Source: Acanthochromis polyacanthus
Taxonomy: Eukaryota; Chordata; Actinopteri; Pomacentridae
DNA length: 64,000 nt
NCBI RefSeq assembly: GCF_021347895.1
Contig: NC_067124.1
Location: 22,248,521-22,312,520 of the forward strand
Direction: 5' to 3'
Part shown: in pieces, positions 25,382-39,200 of the stretch
Layout of the letters: each line of letters starts with the position of its first letter
How positions within the stretch are numbered: position 1 is the stretch's first letter
The notes under the pieces: generated by a model
Seen by the model: the letters and a program-made list of their open reading frames with translations, nothing else
Told to the model about the DNA's origin: nothing
Databases searched by the model: none
Position numbers and translations under genes: made by a program

Positions 25382-26310
25382 TCAAATCGGCAATGAACTT
25401 TTGCTGAATGAGGGAGGACAGGTTTTAAATACACCGGGCTTGAATTAGGACACGTTTTGAGAGTGTTTGTTCCTAACTGGCCCTGAACTAACCCAGAACC
25501 ATCTTAATTTATCAAAAAGATACATCCATTCTCTATTGGCTCATAATTAGGATGCGCAGAGTGGGAGGGATGAGACGCTCAATAAATCTCACAAGATGGC
25601 TGGCTAGAGTCCGACTCCGTTACCAGGACAAGGTTTAAGAACTCCCTCTCGCCATGTCCTCCTCCTTATCGCTCTTTCCACTTCGCTACAACATCCTCCT
25701 CCAGGTTTTGCCTCCACTTCCCTCACTCCAAATCACAGTCTTTGCACCTGTAACCCCTGGGTGAGAGATGATTACACCTTCTAAAGCAGAAATTGAACTG
25801 AGAGCTTGGCCCCAACCTCACTCGCTCACACCTCCACCACCACTCATCTCCACGATTGTGTGAACATGCTGAAGCAGCAACCATTAAACAGTGGTGCTCA
25901 CCTTTAGAATTAAAAAGGCCACACACTGGGATGAATATTAGCTAGGTGAAGTACTTGTAAATTAAGCATCCCTTGCATCTCGACAGACATGCACCTGTGC
26001 TTTCACATGGATAAGTAGGAGGAACACCTCCCATCTGCTCCCAAACCTCCGCCACATAGAGCCGCTTGGAACAGGACAGCAGAGCAATTCTCTAAACCCA
26101 AAGGCTAAATGACAGGTAGTCAATGGCCTGCTTCTCTGTATGCAATATCTCCCACAGAGTCAGCAACAAACTCATTTTCCCCACTAGAAAGAACCACAAA
26201 GACTTCCCAAGCCTCCCTATAGTTCTGTTGGCGAAACTGCAAGAGAGGAGACACAGAAAGAGAGAAGTAGTATAAACAGCGAGGGGAGATTGAGGTTGAG
26301 GGCACAAAGT

Positions 26311-26332
26311 AAAAAAAAAAAAAAAAAAAAAA
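26311..26332. repeat. Poly(A) tract, 22 nt
   Basis: Homopolymer run with no SINE-like sequence before it. It lies inside a purine-rich region, so it is probably slippage and not a retroposon tail. Confidence 0.95.
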
Positions 26333-26462
26333 GGAAAAGATGTGATGGATTGAAAGGAAGGGGAAGGGTGGTTTGAAGTGAGACGAGATAGCGTCGAGGT
26401 GGAGGGAGGGAAGGGGGACACAGAAAAAGCGACACACTTTCTGGGCTTATTTACACGTAGCT

Positions 26463-26765
26463 GCCAGTATGACAGGTAATTTGGGCAAATTCTCCACAGA
26501 GCCTGCAGCAGACGGCAAGAGGATAAAGACGAAAGGAGAGAGCAAAAGAGAGAAAAAAGGGAAGGGAGTAGAGAGGGAGGGGAACGAGGGAACAAGCGCT
26601 GAAGGGGACGTGCGCAGACTACCTGACACGGCCCGAGTTGGGTCTGAGAGCGAGACAGCAAATGGGTTTCCAGATTCCAATCAGAGGAGAGGAGTGGGAT
26701 AGGAGGTGGGGGTGAAGAGATGGAAGGATGAAGGTGTGCCGGGAGGAGGAGGAGGAGGGGGGTGG
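26463..26765 (+). other. Purine-rich tract ending in a GGA/G-run block
   Basis: Strongly purine-biased stretch with few pyrimidines, ending in GGGAGGAGGAGGAGGAGGGG and more G at 26741-26765. It can form triplex or quadruplex structures. The ORFs over it are low-complexity Lys/Glu/Arg or Ser/Pro/Phe translations and are not genes. Confidence 0.6.
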
Positions 26766-26996
26766 AACAGGGGCGGAAGTCACCCTGTTGACAGACTGAT
26801 CATTTTATTTATCTGCAGCGAGGAAGAGATATCAAAAGCACTTTTTAATTCAATTTCTCTTTTCCTGTTGAGGCTGAAAGATCAAGCAGAAGGCAGGAAC
26901 AGATGAGGCAAAAAGGAGAAAGGGAAAAAGAAATCTATCGAGATCTCCCGACTTATTCAGGCTCTGATTTATTCACTTGTTTGTCTAACTTGCGCC

Positions 26997-27100
<104 letters not shown>

Positions 27101-27418
27101 ACATACGTGTGCCTCCGTGAAGGCAGGTGTGTGTGCATGGCTGGGTGTGCATGTGAGCGTTCCTTTCGCCGCACTTCATGTTGAAGCGAAGCAAGCCTGT
27201 TAGGCAGTATTTATAGAAAGCTCTTGTTCTTGTTGGCTGTCTGTCAGTGCTCAGAACCAATTAGAAAACACTTGTTAATAGAGAAAACGCTCCCCTTCCT
27301 GCCACTGCGTGTGTGGGGGTGTGATAACTTTATTCTCCTTTCCAGTGACAGCAACGGAGGTGTGGACAACAGTAGAGGAGATAACAAGGTGTTTGCCCCT
27401 GGGGGTGGAAGCTCCTTC

Positions 27419-27441
27419 GGGGGGATGGGGGGTGGGGTGGG
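27419..27441 (+). other. G-quadruplex motif
   Basis: Four G-runs of 6, 6, 4 and 3 separated by loops of 2, 1 and 1 nt (G6-AT-G6-T-G4-T-G3). This exceeds the usual G3+N1-7 criterion and short loops favour a stable structure. Confidence 0.7.
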
Positions 27442-30348
27442 CACACGCTGCACTGGACCCTACACCTGGCTTCCACTTCCTGTGGTGACTCATGCTTCAT
27501 AGGAGGAGGAGGAGTGCTTACCCTGAACTGACCTTTTCACCCATCCTCATGCGCTCCAAGCCTCAGGCATCACTGACCCTCTCTTATCACATGCATACAC
27601 GTGCCGCTGCAGCCTCGAGCGCACGCCACACACACACATACACGAACGCCGGGGTGTGCAGTCGCAGCCTTCCTGATATCACTGTTTCTTCCAGGATGCT
27701 GCATTCACTTAGATTCACACTGAGAACAGGCCTGGTTAACAAATGTGAGCATGTACACGTGCACATGACGGCCAAGCGCACGCACAAACAAAGGTGCACA
27801 AACACATGCACGGGAGCACGCTCTACCCATCCAATTCAGCACTCCGCACCCCTGTTGCACGCCATCTGCACCCCAAACAGCTCCACGCAGAGCGGTACGC
27901 CCAGTGATACACAGCAATCTCACAGTTTACGACACGGTAAGAATGGAGGAGCAGCGGAGGTCCACGACATAAGAATGAAGAAACAGGAGGAGGTGGGGCA
28001 AATTGAATGAAACAGAAATGGGGAGCAGATGGGTTGAGAGAGGAACACCCAAAGGTGCAAAAAAAAAAAAAGACTTCACAAGAGAAACAAGGAAATGGGT
28101 TTTAAGGAGTACATACACAGACGTGGAAGAGGTGGTAACGAGGGGAGCGTGGTGTCAGGAACAGGATGACAAAAAAGGGGTCAGGGCAGGAGGCTGCAGA
28201 TTCCAGAGGAGGGTGAGGGTGGGCCGGGTGACGGTGGATTGAAGAATGAGTGCAATGAAATATAATCAAAGTGAGAGAAAGGATTACCTCCTTTGCTTCA
28301 GTGGAGTATGTAATTGTAGTAAAAAAACACTGTGACTTGCTGCGACAACACAACACAATTGGAGTGAGCCGAGTGCGATGCCGGGAATTAGCAGCAGTGA
28401 TAAAGATGGAGATAAGAGTGAGAAGATGGGGAGGAACGATTCAGCTGATTATCAGTGTTGATGATAACAGTGTTGGTGGTTATCATAATGAAGGTGGTGA
28501 GGATCAAATGTGGCATAATGTCTTGATGATATGACAAAAAAAGATGACTTGATTAAAATTGCTACTGATGCCAGTGATGATAGTGGTATTTTGTTGGCAC
28601 AATTTTAATCACAAAGATTCCAGATTTTACATATTCTGCCATAATTCGGTGTAGCAGGAAGCTGTTTTGCATCACATAATCCATTCCCCCCCACAACCAG
28701 CCCTCCATCCCTCTTTACACACACTCTTTTTGTGGTATTTTAAAAGACAATCCCCCTCATATGACTTCATGAATATTCAATCACCAATACTGCCCTGAGG
28801 TATCAACAATGGTGTCAGTCACTTCCTTTTATTTTAAATCTAGTTTGACTGGAATCCCCCAAAATTAAATTAGACCTACATGGCAATTTTACACCTACAG
28901 AAGCAAATTATTACATTAAGCTTTTAAGCTTTTCCACCGCCTTTCCCCTCGGTCGGTGAAGGTCCAACCCCAACTCTTGTCACCCATACTGATGAGCAGT
29001 CCATTCTCTAGCCTGAGGCTGAGGTAACCAGCATCCCAAAGGCCCGGCAGGTGTATGGAAATGAAGAGAAACAGATAAATAATTTCCATCTTACAAGTTC
29101 TATCTGCATAGTTTAACCAAAGTTTCCCTCCAAAAAATGATACATTTTATTGATATTTCCACCTAGTGGTCATATCCAGAACAACTCCAACTCTTCATAC
29201 TCAGAGAAAGGATCTATTACTGGGGTCCTTTGATATTACAGGAGAGTTATTGCATTGTGTTGTCTGGAATGAGTGTATCGAGTGCTGTGAGTGGAAGGGG
29301 ATTGTGTCTGTTAAAATCTGGCTCCTGCTACATGATAATTTGATCGTAGCGCACGCAAGAAATCAAATTATATACACAAACTGGAGCTACAGTAGAGGCT
29401 AGAGAGGGTTGATACAAACATTTGTGTGTGTGTGTACTTTGATAAGACCAATTAAAAACTTCAAACTGTGTAAGACATGCAGTGAACAAAAAGCCATATT
29501 TGCATCAGATTTAGGTTGTATCTTGTGTACTCTACATTGGCTCTGCCTGCTTGTTCTTACTGATTTATTACCCAAAATGATCCAGAAGTGAACATAAACA
29601 CAATGCTCCGACCCCAACTAAACCATGTGAAGATGTGGCAAATTCTTCCTCCACCGCTGACTTTGTTATTACTGAGTACGTTTAATACCAGTCCCACAAA
29701 AATAATTGCTACTAATTTACCACTATATGATTGATAACCTGCGATACCCCCAGTAAATGCTACACACAGCAAAATATTTTGAACTTTTGCAATGTCAGAA
29801 ATAGATTGGAGTTTGAAATTAACAGCATTATTCTAATATCAAAATTAGCATTTTATAGGTTTCAGATACACCTGTACCAATCTGATTATGCTATCTTTCT
29901 ACCTCTAACTGGAAGCTCTGTGTGGTGAGAAACAAAGCTTTGATTAACTGGTCTTTACTCTGACCCCAATCTTAGAAAAACCCAGATATGCCCTAACTCT
30001 GCGTTGCTTTACACAGGTAACGGGGCGGCAAGGTCATCCGTCAACCCTGTGTAATTAACTGGGTGGCCGCAAAATGCGCCTTTAGGATACCATTAACCCG
30101 TGCTAGCCTAACAAGACTGAGCAAATACAGACTAAATACACCAGCAAACACACATCTGCGGCCTGAGCGAGTGGGCGAGCAGAGAGGAAAATCCATTTCA
30201 TGAATATTGGATTTCATTATGAGGGTGAAAAAACAACTGTGCTGCAGATCATTCTTTAATGACCCCAAAGTCCACACGCATGAATCTTTTAGCAGTGGCT
30301 GTCTGTTTGATATGGGGGAAGGAACGAGACGACAAAGAGAGGGGAGAG
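27442..30348. other. Non-coding stretch
   Basis: Starts in sequence enriched for short CA/GT words (27.5-27.9 kb), then AG-rich (27.95-28.26 kb), then ordinary AT-rich DNA. Overlapping ORFs at 27.5-28.0 kb come from CACA-type words. No gene seen. Confidence 0.5.
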
Positions 30349-30445
30349 TCATTTCCCAGCGGGTTTTTTCATGAACCATGAGACGAATCTAGAGTTGAGC
30401 GCCTCGATCATGGTCTCGCACACTCTTTTGGACAGGTAGGTCATC
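30349..30445 (-). CDS. Weak candidate exon, 31-codon open frame after an acceptor
   Basis: On the minus strand CTCTTTTTGTGTCTGCAACAG is a plausible acceptor. The bases after it read G|ATG ACC..., giving MTYLSKRVCETMIEALNSRF and a further 11 codons to a TGA. The first 20 residues look like an amphipathic helix and are unlike the low-complexity ORFs around them. No donor is obvious before the stop and no poly(A) signal is close. The frame does not join in phase to the 43.8 kb exon (a stop would follow at once). I do not recognise it. A conserved non-coding element is the main alternative. Confidence 0.15.
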
Positions 30446-32918
30446 CTGTTGCAGACACAAAAAGAGGCCAAGAGTGGATTCAATTCACTTGCGGCAAATT
30501 ATACTGTATATATTATCTCACTGGAACCTGCAAAGAAGATTCAAAGGATTTGGGTCTAGAATTAATGAGAGTGTCAAATATTAATGGTGTGACATATGTT
30601 ACGGATGCTTGAGGCTGGGCTTTTTTTCCTTTTGAGCATTTTTAGTATGGCAGAAGAAAAAAACCTTGCCACTGGGAGCCTCTCCTTCCCTCCAAACGGA
30701 TCCTCGCTGATTGGCCAAGAGGTCAGACTCCTCACTTTACCCCTCTCCACTATCAAGCCCCACTAGACTCCACAACCCCTCGGTTTGGTCTGCCGCTACC
30801 AGTTTACAAACAGCTCACCTTTATGGCCAGGTCTGAATTTACACAGACCCCATTTGTGGCACACAAGATGTGTGAATGTGATTTGTATGCAACTCAGATC
30901 CAACAGCCATATAATTTTTTTTTTGTATCTTATTTTGGAAATGGAGAGCTGTCACATTCAATATAGCGAGTCCTCTCATATTTTTTCTAACAAATTCTCC
31001 TTCAATCAATCAAGACTCAGGTGATTGACATTAGGAAGTGAAACTTCAAGGAACACTGAAAATAAAGCTAAAATGCCGGAGTAAATGTTTTAAGTAACTA
31101 TTAGTCAGTGCAGGAGAGCCGAGTCGATTTGTCACTATTAGTTATGTTGTGACTCTGCTGCTCAAATTGTGATTTTGTGCTTATATCAAAGCATATCTGT
31201 ATTCAACAATACAACCCAGAATAGGAAAACGTGAGATCAAAGGCCAGAGTGTGCACAAGATCTAAAGCTTAAAGCTAATACAGAAAATTTTAAACATATT
31301 AATCAAATTATTAATATGTAATTACAATAAATACCACATTGGCATTGCTTTATTCCCTTTTATCCCCTGCAGTTTGAGTGGAAGCTTGTGTTCCTCCTAT
31401 TATGGAGCCACTTGAAGTTATCAACCTCAGCTGAAGATGCAGGTGGGGTAACACAGGCATGAAATGAATGTAGCAGCCAACCTGGCAGAGCTAATAAATA
31501 AAACAACCAACCACAGCCAGACACAGCCCTCCATATGGTGCGCTTCCATTTCAACCAACTCCACCTGCCTCATCCATCCTCTGCACAAAGCACAGTCTAT
31601 CTCAGGAGTGGCCTTAGCCTCTCCAGCCCAGCCTATCATCTCCCATGATGCAATGCTCTTCTAACCTTCCACTTCCCGACATGCAGGAGCCATTACAGGT
31701 GCTGCTTCCTGCTGACATTGTTAGATCGATCGGTTCCACAGACTTAATGCATCAGGGATCACTGGACCCCACGCTGCTGTGTGCAGGAAACTATTTACAA
31801 AAGCAGAATGGACAATACTTTTCATGCAGTTACTGTATTGAATTCTCCATGTTCTGTAGTTACAGTCAGTGTCAACTCCCTCTTTTGTCCCAGGGAAAGT
31901 ATGCGCATTGTGTAAATCGTATAATACACACGGTTCCCATCAGCCGGCATTAAATTCTGCTTTTGAAATGGTTAGTGAGTGCTTGTACTCTGTTTTGCCA
32001 GTATCCTTCTCATCGAAACATTAAAATCATAATTAGAACTCTAAATTCAAATCAGTTAAATCTGCGACTAAGTAAAAACCCCTCACACCAATGCTGCTTC
32101 TGTGTGAGTGACATAAAGCAGGACTACTTTTCTGTATTGCATCCTGACTTTAAGTGGAATTAAAATAAGTTAATGTTTATCATTTTATGCATTTTTGTAC
32201 AAAACAGTAAAAAACAAAAGAAAGAAAACAAACAGAAAAACCTTACAAAAATTCAATTCCAAGGTTTTATTTTGAGTGAAGAGTTTTGTCTCATGTAAAA
32301 GTGAAATGTAATTTGACTTGTTTGCAGCAAAGTTTACTAACCCTCCAAGGAGGTGGAGGGAGGAGGTGAGGGCTGTCTGTAACCTCCATGTTGTGTGGAA
32401 TTTCTTGAATGTGCATTATATATATATACATATATTCCCCCATAATGTGCACATTTTCAGACATTCAAGTTGCCCATTTAGAACTACAACAGATGAAATT
32501 TTACCTACATAGGGCTTATTTCAGTCCAGTCCCAAACAGATATGTGTAATAGCCATATTGGTTCACAGCATAAAATCGATTTTCTTCTCAAGAAAGTCGT
32601 TGCATGGGTGTATTTCAACCCAAACCAAGATATTTTCAAAAACCAAAACAAGCAGTGTTGGTGTCTAAACATATCCAAGTAATATTGTGTCATAAAGCAA
32701 AGCCAGCAGCATCTAAAAATCATTGAAAGCAGCAACAGAAAACAGTGGCTGACCACAAAAGTAAATAGAAAATGTAATAAAGTGTAAACATCTTGTGATT
32801 CTTGCAACCACCACCCTTTAAACCTCTAAATATAGACTTGTAAAATACATGACATCAATGCTGGCAAATAGAAAAGAACAGGCCAAAAAAATACAAGGCA
32901 TCTCCCAATTTTACAGCC
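30446..32918. other. Non-coding stretch
   Basis: AT-rich, with short A/T homopolymers and one TA tract. No coding feature recognised on either strand. Confidence 0.5.
32417..32436. repeat. Short (TA)n tract
   Basis: Interrupted TA run (TATATATATATACATATAT). Confidence 0.8.
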
Positions 32919-32924
32919 TTTATT
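32919..32924 (-). terminator. Candidate polyadenylation signal AATAAA
   Basis: AATAAA on the minus strand, 204 nt downstream of the TGA of the candidate terminal exon at 33.1 kb. It is followed by a T-rich stretch (TTGTATTTTTTTGG) at the distance of a downstream element. AATAAA is frequent by chance in AT-rich DNA, so its value depends on the exon. Confidence 0.22.
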
Positions 32925-33127
32925 GTGAAATAATGATACTTTATGGACCAAAGAAACAATTACATATTGTGGTGTGAGACCGTTTTGCTCATTTACAGCA
33001 TTTTTTTCTGTTGGTCAACGACCACTGTCCGTTTTAAATACATGAATGAACAAAAAGGAAGGACAAGTGCCACATTAGCGAAAATATTCTGATTAATGTG
33101 ATATTAATAATAGCCCCACTGCCCAAC

Positions 33128-33237
33128 TCAGACGTGATCAGCCTGTCTGGAGAGCAGATTCACCAGCTTCTTCTTTGATGGAATGAACATGGCATGAATA
33201 AAGTCATTAGTATCCGTGCACATTCCCATTAAATCTG
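33128..33237 (-). CDS. Candidate terminal exon, unidentified protein C-terminus
   Basis: On the minus strand a good acceptor (branch-like TTGTAAC, then ACTCCCTTTGCAG) is followed by an open frame of about 36 codons (starting CA|GAT) ending in TGA at 33130-33128. The peptide includes MGMCTDTND and FIPSKKKLVNLLSRQ, with a composition more protein-like than most chance ORFs here. An AATAAA with a T-rich downstream element follows about 200 nt later, as expected for a 3' end. The acceptor phase (two bases complete a codon) is compatible with the phase 1 donor of the 43.8 kb exon on the same strand, but nothing proves they belong together, and direct splicing would give only a tiny peptide. I recognise no family. 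It could equally be a conserved non-coding element that happens to be open. Confidence 0.25.
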
Positions 33238-36200
33238 CTGCAAAGGGAGTATGTTACAAGGTCCACCACAGCAGGAGAGGCACAGCTTTTATTAAGGGTT
33301 GCTAAGATGCGGTGTTCCCCAGGTAATCAGAGCATACGCAGCAGGTTGACAACTCTGATGGTACTTTTTTATCACATATGTCCATCTCCCTGGAGGCATC
33401 CAGTCGCCCCAGAAAAAGCAAACAGATGGCCCGAGGTTGTGCGTTCGTGTCTAAATGTGAGAGGAGAGCAGGAACTAGCAGCGGGTGATGGGCACCGTCA
33501 GAAGGCCTGTGGGGTCCCCAGGGTCGAGCACTAAAGCATAACTTACAGAGCCCAACCTGACCGCGTCTTATATTATAATAAATATGGCGGTAGTGTAATC
33601 CAATTCTATCCACTTCCATGTTGGGCTTTTGTAATTGCTGTCCTCTAAATTGAAATGCTGCGGTTTCAAAGGCACAGTATTTCAAAGTCTATACGGCTTG
33701 ACAACTTGTGTAGCACCGTCTTTCAGCCCGTGCAGGACATTTGTATAAAAGGGAATCCTTGCTCATTTAGAAGCCCCGTCTTTAAGAAAAGAATCACTGC
33801 GTTGCATCAGGCTGCACTGTCAAAACGCTGACAACGGACATGTATACTCTTGAGAATAAAAACCTCGCTGTGACGCCGGGTGCAGAAATGAGGCATTAAA
33901 TGACAGGCGCTGGCTGAAGCACTTCTTATTCAGTGCATGATATCAATCACATTTGCTCGAGTGTATTATAATCAGCACTTCAAACCGAATTTTATTGACA
34001 AAACACGTTTCAATTACGTGCTCTATATCACATATATGGTGATGATGATGCCACAGCTTTAACTGTCTGAAATAATCAAACCTTCAGGCAAGAGTTTGCC
34101 AGCCATCACACCTCTTCACATTAATTCCCCACACAAAACCAATCTGGTAAAAAAAAAAAAAAAAAATCTAATTAAAAGAAAATCAATAACTCTAGCAGAT
34201 GTCCTTCGAACATTTTCAGATTCATAAACGCGCTGTAGAGCTGAATGGAAATGTGATTTTTGCTGAAACTTTCCCCACCATGCTCAATCAGTTGCTATCT
34301 TTCTTTTCTCTCTACTGTCAGGGGGGAAAAAAATCTTAATAGAAGCCCAATGTCAATAAAGCTTGATCATGATGGATTCGAGAGAGGATCAATCACGTCA
34401 GCCTGATTGAGAAAACACCTGCACTGTCTGCCCCACATTCGTCATGTCTGATTTAGCTGCCTCCCTCCAGCATATAGATCAATTCTGATTACAGATGTCA
34501 AACCCAAAATAACAAACAAAGATAACTGAAGGTTTCATAAAGTACATATTTGCAATAAATGGGCCAACATCAAGCTTAATAATTGTTGAATTAGGTTGTT
34601 TATCTTCTATGGTTCAGATATCTGAATATCTGATTTCTGTGGGTCTTTAGTCGTTTTCCTGAACTGCATTTATTTCTTTATCTTGAGCTTTATCACATTT
34701 TTCTGCGTGGTAGTTGCATCTCATCGTATTATTTGTCAGTCTATGACCAGATTTCTTTCATCTTTAAATACCATTTAAAGTCACCGAAATCACATCTTCT
34801 TTAACTTGTGTTTATTGTAGAAGAAGCTGATTTATTTTATGAAGAGGCAGCAAAACCAAAATCAGCCAAGTCATTTCTATAATGTCAACAGCTCCAGTAA
34901 CATCTTACTATCAACACTGGTTGTCATCGTGTATAGATATTAACTTGTCGGCAAAAATATGTTGTATTAGGGTACTGTTGCCCAACATTAAGCAGTTAAT
35001 TGCCCTTTTCTGACACCTCCATTATTTCTTAATGGAACTGGAGGTCTGCTGGCCAAATAAAGGTCACATCGATACAGCCGGCGCTCACTTGACGGGGAGA
35101 GAGTGAGATGTTTTGCTGCTGTGACAAAACGATTTCACAAAGCCATTTCTAAACGGAAGGTTGCTAAAATATGAAATTTTATGTGCTAAACCCATTTGGA
35201 GCATCCAGCAATATAGTTTTATCAGGATATCCAAGCCAGAACACTTTGGATGACAGGCCCTGGCAATGATTTTTAATGATGCATTTACATGTGCTCTAGT
35301 ATTGCAATAACTGCAGCAACAAGGAGTAAACAGCAGCTGAGCAAGGAGAGCATGATGAGAAATTTTAATTGGAAATTTGACTTGCATCTCCAGAATGACA
35401 TTACGCATTTTAATAAGCACAATTTGGCCAAATTCCTTCATATTTAGTGCTGCTAATGCACACGAGGGAAAGGGGGGGGAAAGAAAGTAACCGACATGTG
35501 TTTTTAAAGTGCATCACAGCCTTGAAACGTCTAAAGAAGCACATTTTTGAAGGGGAATTAGCAAGTCGTACTGGCACCCCAGGAATGATATTACACAACA
35601 AATTAGATAGCACTATTCATCTCCATCCCTCAATGAATAAAGGAAGAAAATGTGATTGAAGCACACCATATCCTTGAAATGTCTTAAATAATCTGAGTTT
35701 AATACTGTGCTCACATCCGCTCCCATGCAGGTCCAAACACTAATGGAATTTCACTCGCTGCATTACAACACTGGGAAGAGCAGCACGGGCTTTTAGTGTT
35801 ATCCAACTCCACAGCTAATTAGTGAAATATCATAACACAATAATACAGCAGCCTCTTCTCCCAAACCCAATTAATGGATTGCGCACAAATGTTTGATGAA
35901 ATCTCACCTAACATCCCAATTACCACAATAGGATACCTCAAACACGATATTTTGCTATAAAAAGTCTTCCTGTGATTTTTTTTTTTGCTTCAGAATGTAT
36001 GCAGCACTTTTTTTTTTTTAAACACCCCATACCCGGAGGACATGCAGAGAGAGGAATCAACATTTTTCAAGACACTGTGGAACATTTCCTGAAAGTCCAT
36101 TTATGAGCTGTCACAGCCAAATCCTTAGCGAAATTCTGCCTAACTGAGTCTTAACTGTCAGGATGTCATGCTTACATGGATACTTTAATGCAGGAAATCC

Positions 36201-39200
36201 CGCCGGCACCTTCCCAGCTGGAGCCAGAGCCATGTGCCGGCCTTAAACGACAGGAGAATTGTGGCGTATCTCTAAATCTCAGCTCTGGGTGGATGGCACT
36301 GAGCGCTGTCTACCTCTGGGCATTAGAATGTTTGCTTTCTTAATCGGGCAGCTTTGCAAACAGCAACATCAAAACATGTAGCGTTCGGATTTGATTGCGG
36401 TGTATGGTGGCTGTTTTTTGGGGTTTTTTTTCCAATGAGCATTTAAATATAACACCTTATGTAACCTGTGGATTCTTGACAAGCTCCAAGCCACTTATTA
36501 TTATAATGTGGGCAAACGCATGTCATTAGAGGTGTGCCGTCTCTCTGGAATGGCTCCCTAACCAGTGGCATATCATATTAGCAGCAGCTCCTTAATGCCG
36601 CAATATCACACAGCAAGTGACCCTGAAACAATTTTGCTACTCCCACTCACAGCGATATCACCCAAACACAGTTTTCATTGGCAGGATAAGCCTGCCATGT
36701 TTTTTTATTCCACCTAATCATCTGCCTGCAAAATCAATCCATCTCGATCGCTGCCTGTTGCGGGTCTTTGAATCCCTCCTCCCCTTCCTCCCTCACACCA
36801 TCTGTCTCTCTTCCCTTTACTCCCTCCCAGCAGCCCTCCTTCAATCATTTTTTCATAACTTCTCCATCTCTCTGGCCTGTCCATCCTCATAAGCTCCCTC
36901 TGTCTTTTTTTCCACCCACTGTGTCTGCTCCCTGCATTAAACATACAGACCGCGCTACGTCCGCTGCATGTAATGTGCATCTCCTGCATTTTTTTTTATT
37001 TTTTGCGTCAATGCGAGAACATATCAGCTGATGATTGAAGCGTGGGGCCACTGATGACGGCCACGCCTGACTCCCGGCAACACGTTAGCCGTCTCAGCTG
37101 TTGACTGGCTCATTATCATTTAGAACTGCTCACTGCACAAACTCCACACCCACACGGTCTGTCGCTAACTCCTGGCAGGAATTAGAAATATGTGAAAGTC
37201 AGGAAGAGAGAGAATTCTTACAGTCGCTATTGTATGGTGGCAAAGTGTGGAAGCCGAGGCTCTCGTGTGGCTTTTTTTTTTGTTCCCAAAGAAGACAATG
37301 TTGGTATGTGGTGCTCGTTAGCACGTCCCGTGTCGCTTCTCCACCCCTCACTCATGCCTTCTCTCTCTGTCTATTAAAGCCTGGGACACAATTATCCCCA
37401 TTCTCCGTCGTTCTTTCACCCTCCATACTCTCTCACTCACTGTGAATGAGAGCCTGGAACACAATTACCCCTGTTCTCCCTCTCCTTCTTGCACTTTACC
37501 CATCCCTCCCTCGCTCTGTCTATCTCTCCACCTCTTATGGCTTCAGGAGAAGTCTGTGAAGGGAGCAGCTGCTGAAATATTTATTGATCTGTTTTCCTCA
37601 GTTTTATTTATTTCCCTCTCGCTCTCCCCATCCCCTCCGTACAGACCCAGAAACACCCCCAGCACCGCGAGATGTCAGAGGCGGCAGACGGGCTGAAAAT
37701 TCACAACATAAAACCATTATTTAGCATTTGTTGCACCCAGTAGTTTTACCTGTGTAAACAAAATAAGAGGCGCGAAGGGTAGGGATGAAGGCAAATGTGA
37801 GAACACCGGCAACATCAACTGCAGCGGGAACAGATGTGGAACAGATTGAGCCGTGAGACAGGTGGATTGTTTGACACGTTCTGATGTCGGCATCCGCTGC
37901 AGGGGGTTGTTGACAGGAAACACCAAGGTGCTGCTCTTTTCTTTTTCTTTTGTCAGTGTACGGAAGTTGTACACAACTGCTGGCTATTGAAGTAGTAGTA
38001 GTCATGGCAACAATGCCCAGAGCAATTATAATTACAATGGTAACAGTGTTATTACTGTACTAAATGGATTCACAGATGAATCTGACGTTATCTCTGTGTA
38101 ATTAAAGGGCTTCGCCACCATCGTTTGTTCTCGTGGTAAATATCAGCGCAGTTAACTGGGAGTTTTGAGGTTACTCCAACAGTGAGCAATTCAACACTCG
38201 CTTGAAACTAATGTTTTTCCCCAGCCTTCTGTTGTAGCACAAATGATTAAACTTCCACATACACACAAAAGCAGAGGATCACACACATACACGCATGCAC
38301 ACACTGAGGCACAAAAAAATGCACACACAAAGCTAAGTCCCATCACCAGACATGGCCTGCATTAGTGCCTAAGCCTTTTCCATTGATTTGCCGGCGAGCT
38401 CCTTGTCTTTTGGTAATGAGGACAGGGAGAAAAGCGGGACCCTCGTCCCTCTCGGCTCCCCTAGGACAAGCCGCCTGCACTAATCTGAATTGTGTTTCCA
38501 ATGATGCTAACTCCCTGGCACAAAAAAGACTAAAAGGAATAGAGGAAAAGAGGAATAGAGAGAAGAAAATCACACGGCCTTCTCTCTCTCTCCCCCTCTA
38601 ACAGTTTTCATTCCTCTAAATGTGCAACATCTGCACATGGCCAAACAAGAAAACATGTCTTTTTTCCCCTCCTTTCTCTCCTTTTCCCTGCAGATAGCTC
38701 AATCTGCTGTGTGGACTGGAGCTTCGAAAGTCAAATGGAAAAAATTTGCACAGTTCTGAGGCTTATTTTATTTCACCATACGAATGCTATTGAAAAGAGA
38801 TCAATGCGTGTTATTAATATCCACATTGCTGCATGTATAAGGATGTCCCGCTCCTGATGGCTTTCCATTGATTCACCACAAACACTTTTAGTGTGGAAAT
38901 TGTTGAAATTCATCTTCCCAGTGGTCCAAGCAAAGGAGCTACTCCAGAGTGTGTGCATGCATACGTTTATTTCTCTGGAAGACTGCATATGGGTGTGTGT
39001 GTGTCGCTTCGTGGGCAGCGGTTGATGCGAGTATGCGAGCCACCACTCCGCTCCCTCTTCAGTGATCCTTCCCCAACACTAAATAAAACATAGCCGTTTT
39101 CCATTTGTTACAGTGAGAAACCGCAGCTCATGTTCATATTCACACCCGGACAGACGCAGGCCTTTAAGCTGGGACGCGGGGGGGATAAGGGAGGTTGTAA

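Larger units (their letters stand above)
16605..26462. other. Non-coding stretch
   Basis: Nothing coding that I can support. The 174-codon ORF at 23863-24387 has no homology I recognise, no Kozak start and no splice context. Region 22.44-23.33 kb is high-complexity with retained CpGs and may contain conserved elements. 22.1-22.4 kb is CT-rich low complexity. Confidence 0.5.

Noticed and set aside
26092..26661. 189-codon ORF on the minus strand
   Set aside because: Antisense of a purine-rich tract and a poly(A) run: Ser/Phe/Leu/Pro low complexity.
27492..28010. 172-codon ORF on the plus strand
   Set aside because: CACA-type words give a His/Thr/Ser-rich peptide without domains. A downstream GTAAGA does not pair with a convincing exon.
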